Shown: positions 8,146-16,938, numbered from the stretch's first letter. The stretch is 41,435 nt of DNA from Nannocystaceae bacterium (GCA_019694555.1 JAIBBS010000061.1:1-41435); one strand, 5' to 3'. Program-made: numbers and translations. Notes: generated by a model not told the origin, from the letters alone.

Positions 8146-9160
8146 GCGCTCGCACGTCCAGCGACCAGGCGCCGTCGTCGCGCGCTCGCAGCTCGAACGC
8201 GACCGGCACGAAGCAGGCGATGATCTCCGCGTTGGTGCGCGTGTGCAGGCTCGGGGCCACCGTGCGCAGACTGCCGGCGCCGGCGAGCGCCATCGGCACC
8301 ATCAATTGATCGGCGAGGTGCGCACCGACCGGCACGTCGAGCGCGAGCAGCCGCTCGAGCTCGTCCACGGCCTGGTCGGCGACGCGCTCGGCCGGGACAC
8401 CGCGCGCGCCGAAGGCTGCGACCGATTCCGCACCGCCCTGCCAGCGCAGCTCGAGCTGCAGCACGTTGCCGGGTCCCGGGCTCGACACGGTGCGGGCCTC
8501 GCAGCTGCGCGCGTCCCAGCCCAGCCGCGCGCGCACGACCGCGAGCTCGCGCGCGAGCACGTGGGCCGGCAGGCCCGCGGCCATCGCGACCGCTCGCTGC
8601 GACACGATCGGCCCGCGCTGCAGCAGCTGCAGCGGCTGCAGCGCCGCGCCGCCGTCGATCTCCGCGCGCAGTCGGCCGCCACCGCGGGGATGGAAGCCCA
8701 CCCGATCGCAGGTGACCGACAGCGTCACACCGATCGCCTGCAGCCGCGGCACCAGCACCTGCGACACGAACTCCGCGGTCGGTGCCAGCGGGTTGTGCGT
8801 CCCACCTTCGATGACGACGCTCGAGTGGCCCTGCGCGAGCGCGAGCGGCCACAGCATCGTCTGCAGCACCAGCGTGGTGCTGCCGGCGGTGCCGATCGCG
8901 ATGTGATGCTCGCCCGAACGCAGCGCACGCGGCCGGAACGTCAGGCTCGCTGCGCCCAACCGTGCGCCCTCGACCTCGGCGTCGCAGCACGCCGCCGCCG
9001 CGCGCACGGCAGCGAGGTGCGCCGCGAGCAGGCCGGGGTTGCGTCGGCGCGCACGGATCCGCTCGATGCGAAACGGCTGCCCCGTCACCGCGGACAGCGA
9101 CAACGCGGTGCGCAGGATCTGTCCCCCACCCTCGCCGCTGGCACCGTCGAGCTCGATCAC
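8141..9160 (-). CDS. rtcA: RNA 3'-terminal phosphate cyclase
   Basis: 339 aa, the family's usual length. RtcA uses ATP to turn RNA 3'-phosphate (and 2'-phosphate) ends into 2',3'-cyclic phosphates through a covalent His-AMP intermediate. The N-terminus ELDGASGEGGGQILRTALSL is the diagnostic RtcA signature. Further marks are the GGTHNP stretch, HLADQLMVPMALAG near 280-294, and the SLHTRTN motif whose His306 aligns with the adenylated His of the E. coli enzyme. Starts at a GTG (9160), with ATGGTA on the plus strand (TACCAT in its own direction) 8 bases upstream. No rtcB or rtcR gene lies beside it. An RNA ligase and an end-healing enzyme lie about 27 kb away, so it could feed or counteract that pathway (inference). 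Confidence 0.95.
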   Translation of the reverse strand: MIELDGASGEGGGQILRTALSLSAVTGQPFRIERIRARRRNPGLLAAHLAAVRAAAACCDAEVEGARLGAASLTFRPRALRSGEHHIAIGTAGSTTLVLQTMLWPLALAQGHSSVVIEGGTHNPLAPTAEFVSQVLVPRLQAIGVTLSVTCDRVGFHPRGGGRLRAEIDGGAALQPLQLLQRGPIVSQRAVAMAAGLPAHVLARELAVVRARLGWDARSCEARTVSSPGPGNVLQLELRWQGGAESVAAFGARGVPAERVADQAVDELERLLALDVPVGAHLADQLMVPMALAGAGSLRTVAPSLHTRTNAEIIACFVPVAFELRARDDGAWSLDVRAR

Positions 9161-9168
9161 GGCCGCGC

Positions 9169-9174
9169 ATGGTA
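9169..9174 (-). promoter_or_regulatory. Putative -10 element of rtcA
   Basis: TACCAT on the minus strand, separated by 8 bases from the GTG start of rtcA, the same spacing as before the sigma-factor gene. Confidence 0.45.
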
Positions 9175-9230
9175 GCGCCGCTCGCTCGCGAGCGCCGATG
9201 CATCGTCAGATGTCCGCAAGATTCGTGCGC

Positions 9231-9236
9231 TAGGGT
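9231..9236 (+). promoter_or_regulatory. Putative -10 element of the gene at 9245
   Basis: TAGGGT followed by 8 bases and the ATG at 9245. With the rtcA element 57 bases away it would make a compact divergent promoter. Confidence 0.4.
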
Positions 9237-9244
9237 TCGCGAGC

Positions 9245-10180
9245 ATGGTGCGTCCCACCTGCATCCGCCGAAGTCCAACGCTGTTGCTCGCGCTCACGCT
9301 GCTGCCCTGGTCCGCCCACGCGCATCCGTTCGACCCACCGCGCGCGGGCCCCGACGTGGGCGCGCAGGCCGACGACGCCACCTTGGCCCCGCGGCCGGCC
9401 GAAGACGCGCTGCCGGCCGAGACGCTGCACGCCGAGGACATCACCGCGCAGCTGGGCGCCACGGCCGTGCCGCCGCCGCCACCGCTGCCGGTTCGCGACG
9501 TGATGTCGGCGCAGGGCGTCGACGATCCCTTCCCCGACGGCGTGCCCACGCCGCGCGCACGCAGTGGCGCGATCCTGCTGGGCCTCGGTGGCGCGGTCGC
9601 GGTCGCGGCAGTCGTCACCGCGCGGCTGACACTTCGTCCCGACTGCACCGACGAACGTGACCTCGCGTCGTGCACCGTGCCCGATCGCGGCGACATCGGC
9701 GTGCGCGTGGGCCGACTGGTCGCGACCGCCGCCTTCGCGATCGGCGGCGCCGCCTTCGGTGCGCTCGGCGGCCGCGAGCTGGGCCAGCGACAGCGCTCGG
9801 GCGACGCCAGCACGCTGCAGCGTCGCCGCCGACTGACGCTGGGTCTGGGCGGGACCGCGACGATGCTGGGCACCGCCGGCCTCGTCGCCGGCACGGTGGT
9901 CTTCGCGACCGCGGCCGCGCAGGCGCTCGCGATCGCGAAGCGCTTCACGTCCGGCGACACCATCGACGATCCGCAGGTCCGCGCGCGGGTCCAGCGGGGC
10001 CTCGACGAGGTCCACGCCGCGCGCGTGGGCTTGATGCTGCTCGCGGCCGCGCCGATGGTGCTCGCCACCGGCGCGGCGTTGTTGGCCGCGCGACCCCGTC
10101 GCAGCGGTGCCGCCCGCCTGTCGCTGTCGCCGTGGCTGGGACCGCATCGCTTCGGCGCAGGCCTCGCCGCACGCTTCTGA
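9245..10180 (+). CDS. Exported multi-span membrane protein of unknown function
   Basis: 311 aa. A signal peptide with the cleavage-like site WSAHAHP is followed by about 80 residues of Asp/Ala/Pro-rich periplasmic sequence including a short poly-Pro run. Then come four hydrophobic segments: around 107-125 (GAILLGLGGAVAVAAVV), 155-173, 199-227 and 260-282. The last residues (FGAGLAARF, terminal Phe) look like an outer-membrane C-terminal strand, but four helical segments argue for an inner-membrane location. No family recognised. The radical SAM gene starts 53 bases later on the same strand, so the two may be co-transcribed, but nothing links their functions. Confidence 0.7.
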   Translation: MVRPTCIRRSPTLLLALTLLPWSAHAHPFDPPRAGPDVGAQADDATLAPRPAEDALPAETLHAEDITAQLGATAVPPPPPLPVRDVMSAQGVDDPFPDGVPTPRARSGAILLGLGGAVAVAAVVTARLTLRPDCTDERDLASCTVPDRGDIGVRVGRLVATAAFAIGGAAFGALGGRELGQRQRSGDASTLQRRRRLTLGLGGTATMLGTAGLVAGTVVFATAAAQALAIAKRFTSGDTIDDPQVRARVQRGLDEVHAARVGLMLLAAAPMVLATGAALLAARPRRSGAARLSLSPWLGPHRFGAGLAARF

Positions 10181-10233
10181 CCGGCGACCCACGCGTGCTT
10201 GCGCGGCTGGGCGCCGCGGTGTGCAATCGTCCG

Positions 10234-11139
10234 GTGACGTCCGGCACCGAGCCCGCGGGCCCACTGCTCGACGTCATCCTCGGCTACGACTGCAACCTCG
10301 CGTGCGACTACTGCACGATCTCGCCGGCGATGCGCAGCCGTGCGCTGCCGGCCGCCGCGGTCGCGCGCGCGCTCGCGGAGGCAGTCGCCGAGGGCTTCCG
10401 TCGCGTGCAGTTCACCGGCGGTGAGCCGACCCTGCGCGCCGATCTGCTGCCGCTGGTCCGGCGCGCACGCGCGCTGGGCTTCGACGACGTCAAGCTGCAG
10501 AGCAACGGCCTGCTGCTGGGCGCGGGCGACAACCTGCGGCGCTTGATCGACGCGGGCCTGTCGCGGCTGTCGATCTCGATCCACACCCACGAGGCCACCG
10601 CGTACGAGTCGCTGGTGCGCCGCGCCGGCACGCACGCGGCCATGGTCGCGGGCCTGCGCGCTGCGATCGCAGCGGGACTGCCGACCCGCGCCGATGTGAT
10701 CCTGCAGCGCAGCACGATGCCGCGGTTGCAAGGCGCGCTGCAGTGGTTGCACGGCCTGGGCGTGCGCGGCGCGGATCTGTGGTTCGTCTCGCTGACCGAC
10801 CACAACCGCGACAACCTCGACTCGATGCCGCGGCTGCGCGAGGTCGTGCCAACCGTGCGCGAGGCGCTGGCGTGGGCGCGCGGCCACGGGTTCGACGTGC
10901 GCTCGCTCCACATCCCACGCTGCCTGCTCGGCGACGACCACGTCCACGCGTTCGATCCCGCGGCCCAGGGTGTACGCGTGGTCAGCCCCGACGCCCGCTT
11001 CGATCTGCGCGACAGCCGACTGACCGGCTCGGTGCACGTCCCGGCGTGCAACGGCTGCGCGTTCGAGGCCCGCTGCCCCGGCATCCGCCCCGACTACCTC
11101 GAGCGCTACGGCGGCGAAGAGTTCACCGCCGTGCGTTGA
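10234..11139 (+). CDS. Radical SAM enzyme with a C-terminal cysteine cluster
   Basis: 301 aa from a GTG at 10234; a GTG at 10219 is possible. The iron-sulfur motif is CNLACDYC (Cys20, Cys24, Cys27), the CX3CX2C pattern that binds the 4Fe-4S cluster reducing S-adenosylmethionine. FTGGEPT follows, the SAM-binding GGEP motif, then a regular TIM-barrel part (KLQSNG, LSISIH). The C-terminal region has CNGCAFEARC (Cys272, Cys275, Cys281), like the auxiliary-cluster ligands of SPASM or twitch-type enzymes. Such enzymes modify peptides or make cofactors; no precursor peptide or cofactor gene is seen nearby, so the substrate is unknown. Convergent with the GNAT gene. Confidence 0.85.
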   Translation: MTSGTEPAGPLLDVILGYDCNLACDYCTISPAMRSRALPAAAVARALAEAVAEGFRRVQFTGGEPTLRADLLPLVRRARALGFDDVKLQSNGLLLGAGDNLRRLIDAGLSRLSISIHTHEATAYESLVRRAGTHAAMVAGLRAAIAAGLPTRADVILQRSTMPRLQGALQWLHGLGVRGADLWFVSLTDHNRDNLDSMPRLREVVPTVREALAWARGHGFDVRSLHIPRCLLGDDHVHAFDPAAQGVRVVSPDARFDLRDSRLTGSVHVPACNGCAFEARCPGIRPDYLERYGGEEFTAVR

Positions 11140-11189
11140 CGCCGACCAGCGACGGCTCGTGCACGATGCGTGCGACGACCGCCGCGCGC

Positions 11190-11229
11190 CGGCGTCCTCG
11201 GTGCGGCAGCGCCAATCACCGAGGCGCCG
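11190..11229. terminator. Inverted repeat between convergent radical SAM and GNAT genes
   Basis: CTCGGTG (11197-11203) pairs with CACCGAG (11217-11223), and CGGCG/CGCCG extends the stem after a small bulge. It lies in the middle of the 166-base convergent gap, fitting a bidirectional terminator. There is no T-run. Confidence 0.4.
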
Positions 11230-11305
11230 CCGGGCCGGACCCGCGTGCGCCTGCACCTGGCGAGGAGGCGCGTGCGCGCGGCGTCCGGCATTTTCTCGCC
11301 GTCGG

Positions 11306-11827
11306 TCAGTCCCGCACGCGCGCGTAGGCCCACGCGTCGACGTAGTGTCCGTCCTTGAGCGCCCACTTGCGCATCGTGCCCTCGAGCACGAACTCGTTCT
11401 TCTCCAACACGCGCGCCGACGCCGGGTTCCACGCGAACACGCCCGCGTGCAGCCGCACGAAGCCGAGCGTGTCGAAGCCGTGCCGCACCATCGCTCCGAC
11501 CGCGCGCGTGGCCAGCCCGCGTCCCCACACCGCGCGCGCGAGCCAGTAGCCGATCTCCGCGCTGTGACGGTGCACGTCGTGCCCGGGCACGAGTCCGACA
11601 CCGCCGACCACGTGCTGGTCGAGCACGATCGCGAAGTTGAGCGGCAGCGCCAGCTGCTCGTTGTACGAGATCCATCGCTCGGCGTCGGCGCGGGTGTACG
11701 GCCGCGGGAAGCCGTCACGGAGGTTGCGCCAGATCTCGCGATCGTTGGCCGCGAGCGCCAGCTCGTCCGCGTCACCGGGACGCAGCGCGCGCAGCAACGC
11801 GTCGGGACCGAGCACGAGGTGACCCAT
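11306..11827 (-). CDS. GNAT-family N-acetyltransferase, RimJ/RimL type
   Basis: 173 aa from the ATG at 11827. The start LRALRPGDADELALAAND is the usual entry to RimJ/RimL-like acetyltransferases, followed by IWRNLRDGFPRPYT. IGYWLARAVWGRGLATRAV is the acetyl-CoA pyrophosphate-binding motif A (R-G-L-A-T), and ARVLEKNEFVLEGTMRKW is the typical motif near the C-terminus. Members acetylate ribosomal protein N-termini or small amines or antibiotics; the substrate here cannot be told. Cytoplasmic. It lies 45 bases after the stop of the second kinase gene on the same strand but has its own possible -10 element in that gap. Confidence 0.88.
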   Translation of the reverse strand: MGHLVLGPDALLRALRPGDADELALAANDREIWRNLRDGFPRPYTRADAERWISYNEQLALPLNFAIVLDQHVVGGVGLVPGHDVHRHSAEIGYWLARAVWGRGLATRAVGAMVRHGFDTLGFVRLHAGVFAWNPASARVLEKNEFVLEGTMRKWALKDGHYVDAWAYARVRD

Positions 11828-11835
11828 GCACGATG

Positions 11836-11841
11836 ACGGTA
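11836..11841 (-). promoter_or_regulatory. Putative -10 element of the GNAT gene
   Basis: TACCGT on the minus strand, 8 bases before the ATG at 11827; same spacing as before rtcA and the sigma-factor gene. Confidence 0.4.
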
Positions 11842-11872
11842 GCAAGGATCGCGACGCGCGCGGGCGTCGGCG

Positions 11873-14710
11873 TCACGGGTGCGCTGCGAGCCAGGCCTGC
11901 ACCGCCGCCCGCTGCGTGGCCGCCTGGGCGCCCCGCTCGCCGAAGCGCTGCTGCGCGAGCTCGGCCAGCGCCCGCGCGCGCGCGCGGTCGTCGGGCCAAC
12001 GCAGCTGCGCGAGCGCGAACGCGACGTCGCCGTCGACGTTGTCGTGCTTGTCGCGGGCCTCGAGCTCGGCGTGCGCCTGCTCGAGCCGCTCGATCGCGAG
12101 CGCCCGATCGCCGCGTGCACGCGCGATCAAGCCCTGACTCGCGTGCGCGTGCGCGAGCATGCCCGCCTTGGGATCGGTGAGCGCGAAGCTCTCGATCCGC
12201 GTCGCGGCGGCCTCGGCCTCGTCGAGTCGCCCCAGCGCCAGCAACACGTTCGCGAGCTCCCAGTCCGACATCGCGACCTCGACGTTGTGCTCGCCCTCGC
12301 GCGCGACTCGGATCTCTCGCGCGCGCTGGTGATGCGCCAGCGCCTCCTCGTTGCGCCCGGCCCGCGCCGCGGCGGTGCCGAGGTTGAACTCGATCGCAGC
12401 GATGCTGGGATGGTCCGCCGGCAGCGACTTCATCATGCCGGCGCGCGCGATCTCGTAGTAGCGATAGGCGTCGGCGTCGCGCCCCAGCAGGTGCGAGATG
12501 GCGCCGACGTTGTTGGCGGTGGTCGCGGGCGCGGGGTGGTCCTCGCCCAACGCGCGGCGCTGGATCTCGAACGCGCGCGTGAACGCGGTGGCGGCCTCGG
12601 TCAGGCGGCCCATGCCGTAGTAGGTGGTGCCGAGGTTGTTGAACGCGCTGGCGATGGTCGGGTGCTCGTCGCCGAGCGTGCGCTCGTACAGTGCGACGGT
12701 GTCCTTGGCCAGCTCGAGCGCGCGGTCGTGCTGCCCCACGCCCGCCAGCGTCGGGATCAGGCTCACGCGGTAGCGGGCGACCCGCAGGCTGTCGGCACCG
12801 TAGATGCGCTCGCCCAGCGCGATGGCCTGCTCGCTGTAGGGCAGCGCCTGGGCGTACTCGCGGCGGTGCATGTACAGCGCGCCGACATTGCTGAGCAGGT
12901 CGGCACGAAGCTCGTCGTGGGCCTCGCTGGGCCCCAGCTCCGCGTCGGCGAGGCCCGACCAGAACAGGCCCTCCTCGAAGCGACCGCCGCTGATGCCCAC
13001 GACGTAGGTCAGCAGCACCGCGGCCTCGATCGCGACCGCGTCGTGCCGGGCCCAGCGCGCGTCGTGGTGCGCGGCGATGAGCTCGCGCTCGGCGTCCGCG
13101 AAGCGGCCGGCGAAGTTCTCCAGCGCACCCAGGCGCAGCTCCGCCTCCGACAGCACCGCGCGATCACCCAGCGCCCGCGCGTCGGCGACGACGTCCTGCG
13201 CCAGCGTCACGCCGTCGGCGTAGGCGCCCGCGCGCTCGAGCGCCTTGACCTCGAGCAGTCGCTGCCGCAGGCCGCCGACGTGGCGGCCGAGCTCGTCGTC
13301 CGCGAGCGTGTCGGCGCGCGCGGCGAGGTACTCCGGGTCGGCGCAGCGCGACGGCTGCGGCAGATCGAGCACGGCCGGCAGCGCGCGCTCGGCCACGGTG
13401 GCACCGCCGTGGCCGAGCACCTCGACCAGGGCGCCGAACTCCGCGCTCGCGCGCGCCAGGCAGGCCCCGCGCAGCGCGAGCGGGCGATCGTCTTCGGGCG
13501 CGACGCGTGCGGCTTCGCAGCGTTCGCGTTCGGCAGCGCCCCAGTCGTCGACCCAGCCATCGAGCAGGCCCACCGCCCGCTCGGCGGTGACGGTCGCATA
13601 GCCCACGTCGACGTCGGTGATGGCCCGGTGCACCGATTCTCGCTGCGACGCAGTCCACTGCGCGCGAAGCGGCTCATCGACGGCGTCGCAGCGGCGACCG
13701 ACGTCGCGGCCCGCGTACCACGCCGCGAACCCGCCGACCGCGAGCATGGTCGCGACGCCGGCGCGCACGCGGAGCCGACCGCGATCGCGCAACAGCTCGT
13801 GGGCGACCGCGTCCATGCTGGCGAAGCGTTCGGCCGGGTCGAGCGCGAGCATCTGCATCACCGCGTCGCGCAACCAGCCGGGGACGTCGTGCTCCCGCGT
13901 GGACGGGCGGAGGTTGCCCTCGATCACGTTGTTGGCCAGCTCCGAGAGGCTGTCGCCGGCGAACGGGCGCTCGCGCCACAGCGCCTCGTACAGCGTGACG
14001 CCGAAGGCGAACTGGTCCGAGCGCGCATCGCCGCCGCCCGCGAGGTGCTGCTCCGGCGCCATGTATGCCGGCGTGCCCGCCAGCGCGCCGCGGCGCGTGA
14101 TGACCTGCGAGACCACGTCGTGCTCGGAGGCCTCCTCGGCCGCGCGCGCGCCGGGGTTCTCGGCGCGCGCGAGTCCGAGATCCATGAGCCGCGGCCGGCC
14201 GCCGCGATCGATCATGATGTTGTCGGGCTTGACGTCGCGATGGACCATGCCCGCGGCGTGGATCGCTGCGAGCGCGCTGGCGACCGGGGCCAGCACCGCG
14301 ACGATCTCGCGCCAGCCGCGACCCGAGTACCACTGCGTCAGCGTCTCGCCGTCGACGTACTCCATCGCGAGGAACACGCGCCGCTCGTAGGTGCCGACGT
14401 CGTGGATCGTGACGATGTTGGGATGCGACAGGCGCGCGAGTGCCTGGGCCTCGCGGATCATGCGCGCGCGCCCCTCGCTCGCCGCGGCGTCGGGCTGCAC
14501 GTGCATGACCTTGATCGCGACCTTGCGGTCGAGCTCCGGATCGTAGGCGGCCATGACCACGCCCATGCCGCCTGCGCCGATGCGATCGAGCAGCACGTAG
14601 CGTCCGACCATGCTGCCCCGCGCCAGGCTCGAGTCCTGCTGGGGCGCGCTGGGGTGGGTCTCGGCCAGCGTGCGCGTCAGGCCGACACGGTCGGGAGAAT
14701 CGGAGCGCAT
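11873..14710 (-). CDS. Receptor-type Ser/Thr protein kinase with TPR tail
   Basis: 945 aa from the ATG at 14710. Kinase domain at about 37-310: GAGGMGVV at 45-52, Lys67, HRDVKPDN (Asp159), DLG at 177-179 in place of DFG (the metal-binding Asp is kept, so activity is expected), and [10 protein letters not shown]. One membrane span at about 314-333. The remaining 600 residues are TPR repeats of the Kinesin-light-chain kind: repeated segments with LGDEHPTIASAFNNLGTTY, LGEDHPAPATTANNVGAI and PADHPSIAAIEFNLGTAA. These would bind partner proteins outside the membrane or detect a peptide. Divergent from iadA with only 52 bases between starts, so the two share a regulatory region. No zinc motif, unlike the kinase at 3121. 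Confidence 0.95.
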   Translation of the reverse strand: MRSDSPDRVGLTRTLAETHPSAPQQDSSLARGSMVGRYVLLDRIGAGGMGVVMAAYDPELDRKVAIKVMHVQPDAAASEGRARMIREAQALARLSHPNIVTIHDVGTYERRVFLAMEYVDGETLTQWYSGRGWREIVAVLAPVASALAAIHAAGMVHRDVKPDNIMIDRGGRPRLMDLGLARAENPGARAAEEASEHDVVSQVITRRGALAGTPAYMAPEQHLAGGGDARSDQFAFGVTLYEALWRERPFAGDSLSELANNVIEGNLRPSTREHDVPGWLRDAVMQMLALDPAERFASMDAVAHELLRDRGRLRVRAGVATMLAVGGFAAWYAGRDVGRRCDAVDEPLRAQWTASQRESVHRAITDVDVGYATVTAERAVGLLDGWVDDWGAAERERCEAARVAPEDDRPLALRGACLARASAEFGALVEVLGHGGATVAERALPAVLDLPQPSRCADPEYLAARADTLADDELGRHVGGLRQRLLEVKALERAGAYADGVTLAQDVVADARALGDRAVLSEAELRLGALENFAGRFADAERELIAAHHDARWARHDAVAIEAAVLLTYVVGISGGRFEEGLFWSGLADAELGPSEAHDELRADLLSNVGALYMHRREYAQALPYSEQAIALGERIYGADSLRVARYRVSLIPTLAGVGQHDRALELAKDTVALYERTLGDEHPTIASAFNNLGTTYYGMGRLTEAATAFTRAFEIQRRALGEDHPAPATTANNVGAISHLLGRDADAYRYYEIARAGMMKSLPADHPSIAAIEFNLGTAAARAGRNEEALAHHQRAREIRVAREGEHNVEVAMSDWELANVLLALGRLDEAEAAATRIESFALTDPKAGMLAHAHASQGLIARARGDRALAIERLEQAHAELEARDKHDNVDGDVAFALAQLRWPDDRARARALAELAQQRFGERGAQAATQRAAVQAWLAAHP

Positions 14711-14745
14711 CGACGAGCGACTCTGCCGAGCGTACCAAGGTCGGC

Positions 14746-14751
14746 TATCCT
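14746..14751 (+). promoter_or_regulatory. Putative -10 element of iadA-cphB
   Basis: TATCCT ends 11 bases before the iadA ATG at 14763, inside the 52-base gap shared with the divergent kinase gene. Confidence 0.4.
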
Positions 14752-14762
14752 CGCGCCGCACG

Positions 14763-15932
14763 ATGTTCCTCTGCCTGCGCGACGCCGAGCTGTGGGGCCC
14801 CGAGGCGCGCGGCCGCGTCGACGTGCTGGTGGCGGCCGAACGCGTGGTCGCGATCGGCGAGGGCCTGTCGCTGCCTGCGGCGCTGGGTCCGTGCGAGACG
14901 CTCGAGCTCGGCGGGCGGCGGCTGGTGCCGGGCCTGATCGACGCGCACGTGCACGTGACCGGTGGCGGTGGCGAGGGCGGACCCCACACCCGCGTGCCGC
15001 CGCTGGGCGCCGGCGAGCTGGCCCACGCCGGCGTGACCACCTGCGTCGGCGTGCTCGGGACCGACGGCACCACGCGCAGCGTCGCCGAGCTCGTCGCCCA
15101 GACCCTGGGCCTGCGCGCGCAGGGCCTGTCGGCGTGGTGCTACACCGGCAGCTACGAGCTGCCGCTGCGCACGTTGACCGGCTCGGTCCGCTCCGACCTC
15201 GTGTTCGTCGATCCCGTGCTCGGCGTCGGCGAGCTGGCGCTGTCGGATCACCGCTCGTCGCAGCCGAGCTTCGACGAGCTGCTGCGCGTGGCCAGCGATG
15301 CCCACGTCGCGGGCATGATGTCGGGCAAGGCCGGCATCGTGCACCTGCACATGGGCGACGGCCCGCGCGGGCTCGAGCTGGTGCGCCGCGCGATCGAGCA
15401 GACCGAGCTGCCCGCGTCGGTGTTCCATCCCACCCACGTCAACCGCAACCCCGCGCTGCTGCGCGAGGCCCAGGCGCTCGCGCGCGAGCACGGCTGCGTC
15501 ATCGACATCACCGCGTTCCCCGACGAGGACCTCGGCGATGCCATCCCCGCCCACGAGGCGATCGTGCAGTGCCTCGACGCCGGTGTCGCGATCGAGCGCA
15601 TCACGTGCTCGTCCGACGGCGGCGGCTGCATGCCGCGCTTCGATCGCGACGGTCGGCTCGCGGGCATGGGCGTGGGTCGCCCGGCCACGCTGCTGGCGGC
15701 GCTGGTGCGCACGGTCGCGCTGGGCTTGCCGCTCGACGCGGCGCTGCGCCCGTTCACCAGCAACGTCGCCCGCACGCTGCGGTTGCCAGACCGCGGCCAC
15801 GTCACCGTCGGCGGCTTCGCCGACCTGCTCGCGCTCGACGACGACGGCGCGGCCCACTGCGTCGTCGCGCGGGGCCAGCCGTGGCTGCGCGATCGCGTGC
15901 CGGTGCGAACCGGCACCTTCGAAAGGTCCTGA
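14763..15932 (+). CDS. iadA: Isoaspartyl dipeptidase (beta-aspartyl peptidase)
   Basis: 389 aa, almost the length of E. coli IadA (390). This amidohydrolase cleaves beta-Asp-X dipeptides, including the beta-Asp-Arg released from cyanophycin. Metal ligands visible: HVH (His62, His64) followed by TGGGGEGGP, HLH in GIVHLHMGDG (His194, His196), HPTHVNRNP (His222, His225) and SSDGGG (Asp285). SDHRSSQPS at 161-169 is the family signature. The position that should hold the carboxylated bridging lysine (K162 in E. coli) appears to be Glu157 (GVGELALSDHR). Cytoplasmic. cphB begins 6 bases after the stop, so the two are an operon giving complete degradation of cyanophycin to Asp and Arg. Confidence 0.93.
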   Translation: MFLCLRDAELWGPEARGRVDVLVAAERVVAIGEGLSLPAALGPCETLELGGRRLVPGLIDAHVHVTGGGGEGGPHTRVPPLGAGELAHAGVTTCVGVLGTDGTTRSVAELVAQTLGLRAQGLSAWCYTGSYELPLRTLTGSVRSDLVFVDPVLGVGELALSDHRSSQPSFDELLRVASDAHVAGMMSGKAGIVHLHMGDGPRGLELVRRAIEQTELPASVFHPTHVNRNPALLREAQALAREHGCVIDITAFPDEDLGDAIPAHEAIVQCLDAGVAIERITCSSDGGGCMPRFDRDGRLAGMGVGRPATLLAALVRTVALGLPLDAALRPFTSNVARTLRLPDRGHVTVGGFADLLALDDDGAAHCVVARGQPWLRDRVPVRTGTFERS

Positions 15933-15938
15933 ACTTCC

Positions 15939-16775
15939 ATGTGTCCAGCAAAGGTCGATCCGAGCAACGCGCGCGGCTACATCGTCCCGGTCGGCGGCGC
16001 CGAGGACAAGCAGCGCGACGCCGTGATCCTGCGCCGCTTCGTCGAGCTCGCCGGCGGCCGCAAGGCTCGCATCGCGGTGATCCCGACCGCGTCGAAGCAA
16101 CGCGACACCGGCTCGCGCTACGAGCAGATCTTCGACGACCTCGGCGCCGGTGACGTCGACGTGCTCGGCTTCGACGCGCGCAGCGACGCCGAGCGCGAGG
16201 ACTACAACGAGCGCCTCGCGGCGGCGACGGGCGTGTTCCTCACCGGCGGCAACCAGCTGCGCATCTCGACCATCCTGGGCGGCACCAAGGTCGCCAAGCA
16301 GATCCGCACGCTCAATGCCCGCGGCGTCATCGTCGGCGGGACCTCGGCCGGCGCGGCGATCCTGTCCGAGCACATGATCGCGTTCGGCGAGAGCGGCGCG
16401 ACGCCGCGCGCGGGCCTGGTCTCGCTCGCGCCGGGCTTCGGCCTGACCAACCGCGTGATCATCGACCAGCACTTCCGCCAGCGCGACCGCCTGGGGCGCC
16501 TGCTGGCGGCGCTGGCCTACAACCCCTTCGCGATCGGCCTGGGTCTCGACGAGGACACCGCCGCCTTCATCGATCCCGAGGACGTGATCCATGTGGTCGG
16601 CGCCGGCGCGATCACGGTGGTCGACGCCTCGTCGCTCGAGCACTCGTCGATGGGCTTCGCCCGCTCCGGCGACGCGATCTGCCTGACCGGCGTGAAGCTC
16701 CACGTGCTCACCAGCGGCGCGACCTTCGATCTGCGCACGCGCACGGCCGCGCCCCCCGACGCGCCGGCAGACTAG
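15939..16775 (+). CDS. cphB: Cyanophycinase
   Basis: 278 aa, S51-family serine peptidase. It hydrolyses cyanophycin, the poly-Asp backbone with Arg side chains, to beta-Asp-Arg dipeptides. Visible: VPVGGAEDK at 16-24, IAVIPTAS at 45-52, LTGGNQLRIS at 101-110, the nucleophile elbow GTSAGAA with Ser136, and DQHF with His178, matching the catalytic Ser and His of the cyanobacterial enzyme. GLGLDEDTAAF supplies the acidic residue region. No signal peptide: intracellular type, not the secreted form. Only 6 bases after iadA, whose product finishes the breakdown. Ends with a short Pro/Ala tail. Confidence 0.95.
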   Translation: MCPAKVDPSNARGYIVPVGGAEDKQRDAVILRRFVELAGGRKARIAVIPTASKQRDTGSRYEQIFDDLGAGDVDVLGFDARSDAEREDYNERLAAATGVFLTGGNQLRISTILGGTKVAKQIRTLNARGVIVGGTSAGAAILSEHMIAFGESGATPRAGLVSLAPGFGLTNRVIIDQHFRQRDRLGRLLAALAYNPFAIGLGLDEDTAAFIDPEDVIHVVGAGAITVVDASSLEHSSMGFARSGDAICLTGVKLHVLTSGATFDLRTRTAAPPDAPAD

Positions 16776-16938
16776 CGGACGCCGACAGGCTCTCGTCGCG
16801 GAGCGAACCGCAGGCGCAGGGGTCCGGTGACCGGCGTGGCCGCACACAGGCGTAGCAAGCGGAGCTTCCTTCGCCTCGACGCACGTCGCCCGCGACGCGA
16901 CCGCACGCCCGCGTCCGCATCGTGGCACACTGGCGGCG

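Noticed and set aside
11873..14710. Kinase considered as a pseudokinase because DFG is DLG
   Set aside because: The Asp that binds metal is kept, together with Lys67 and HRD; DLG occurs in active kinases.
11879..16153. A 1424-codon plus-strand open frame across the second kinase and iadA
   Set aside because: Low-complexity Arg/Ala product with no motif; it overlaps two genes with clear families on their own frames.
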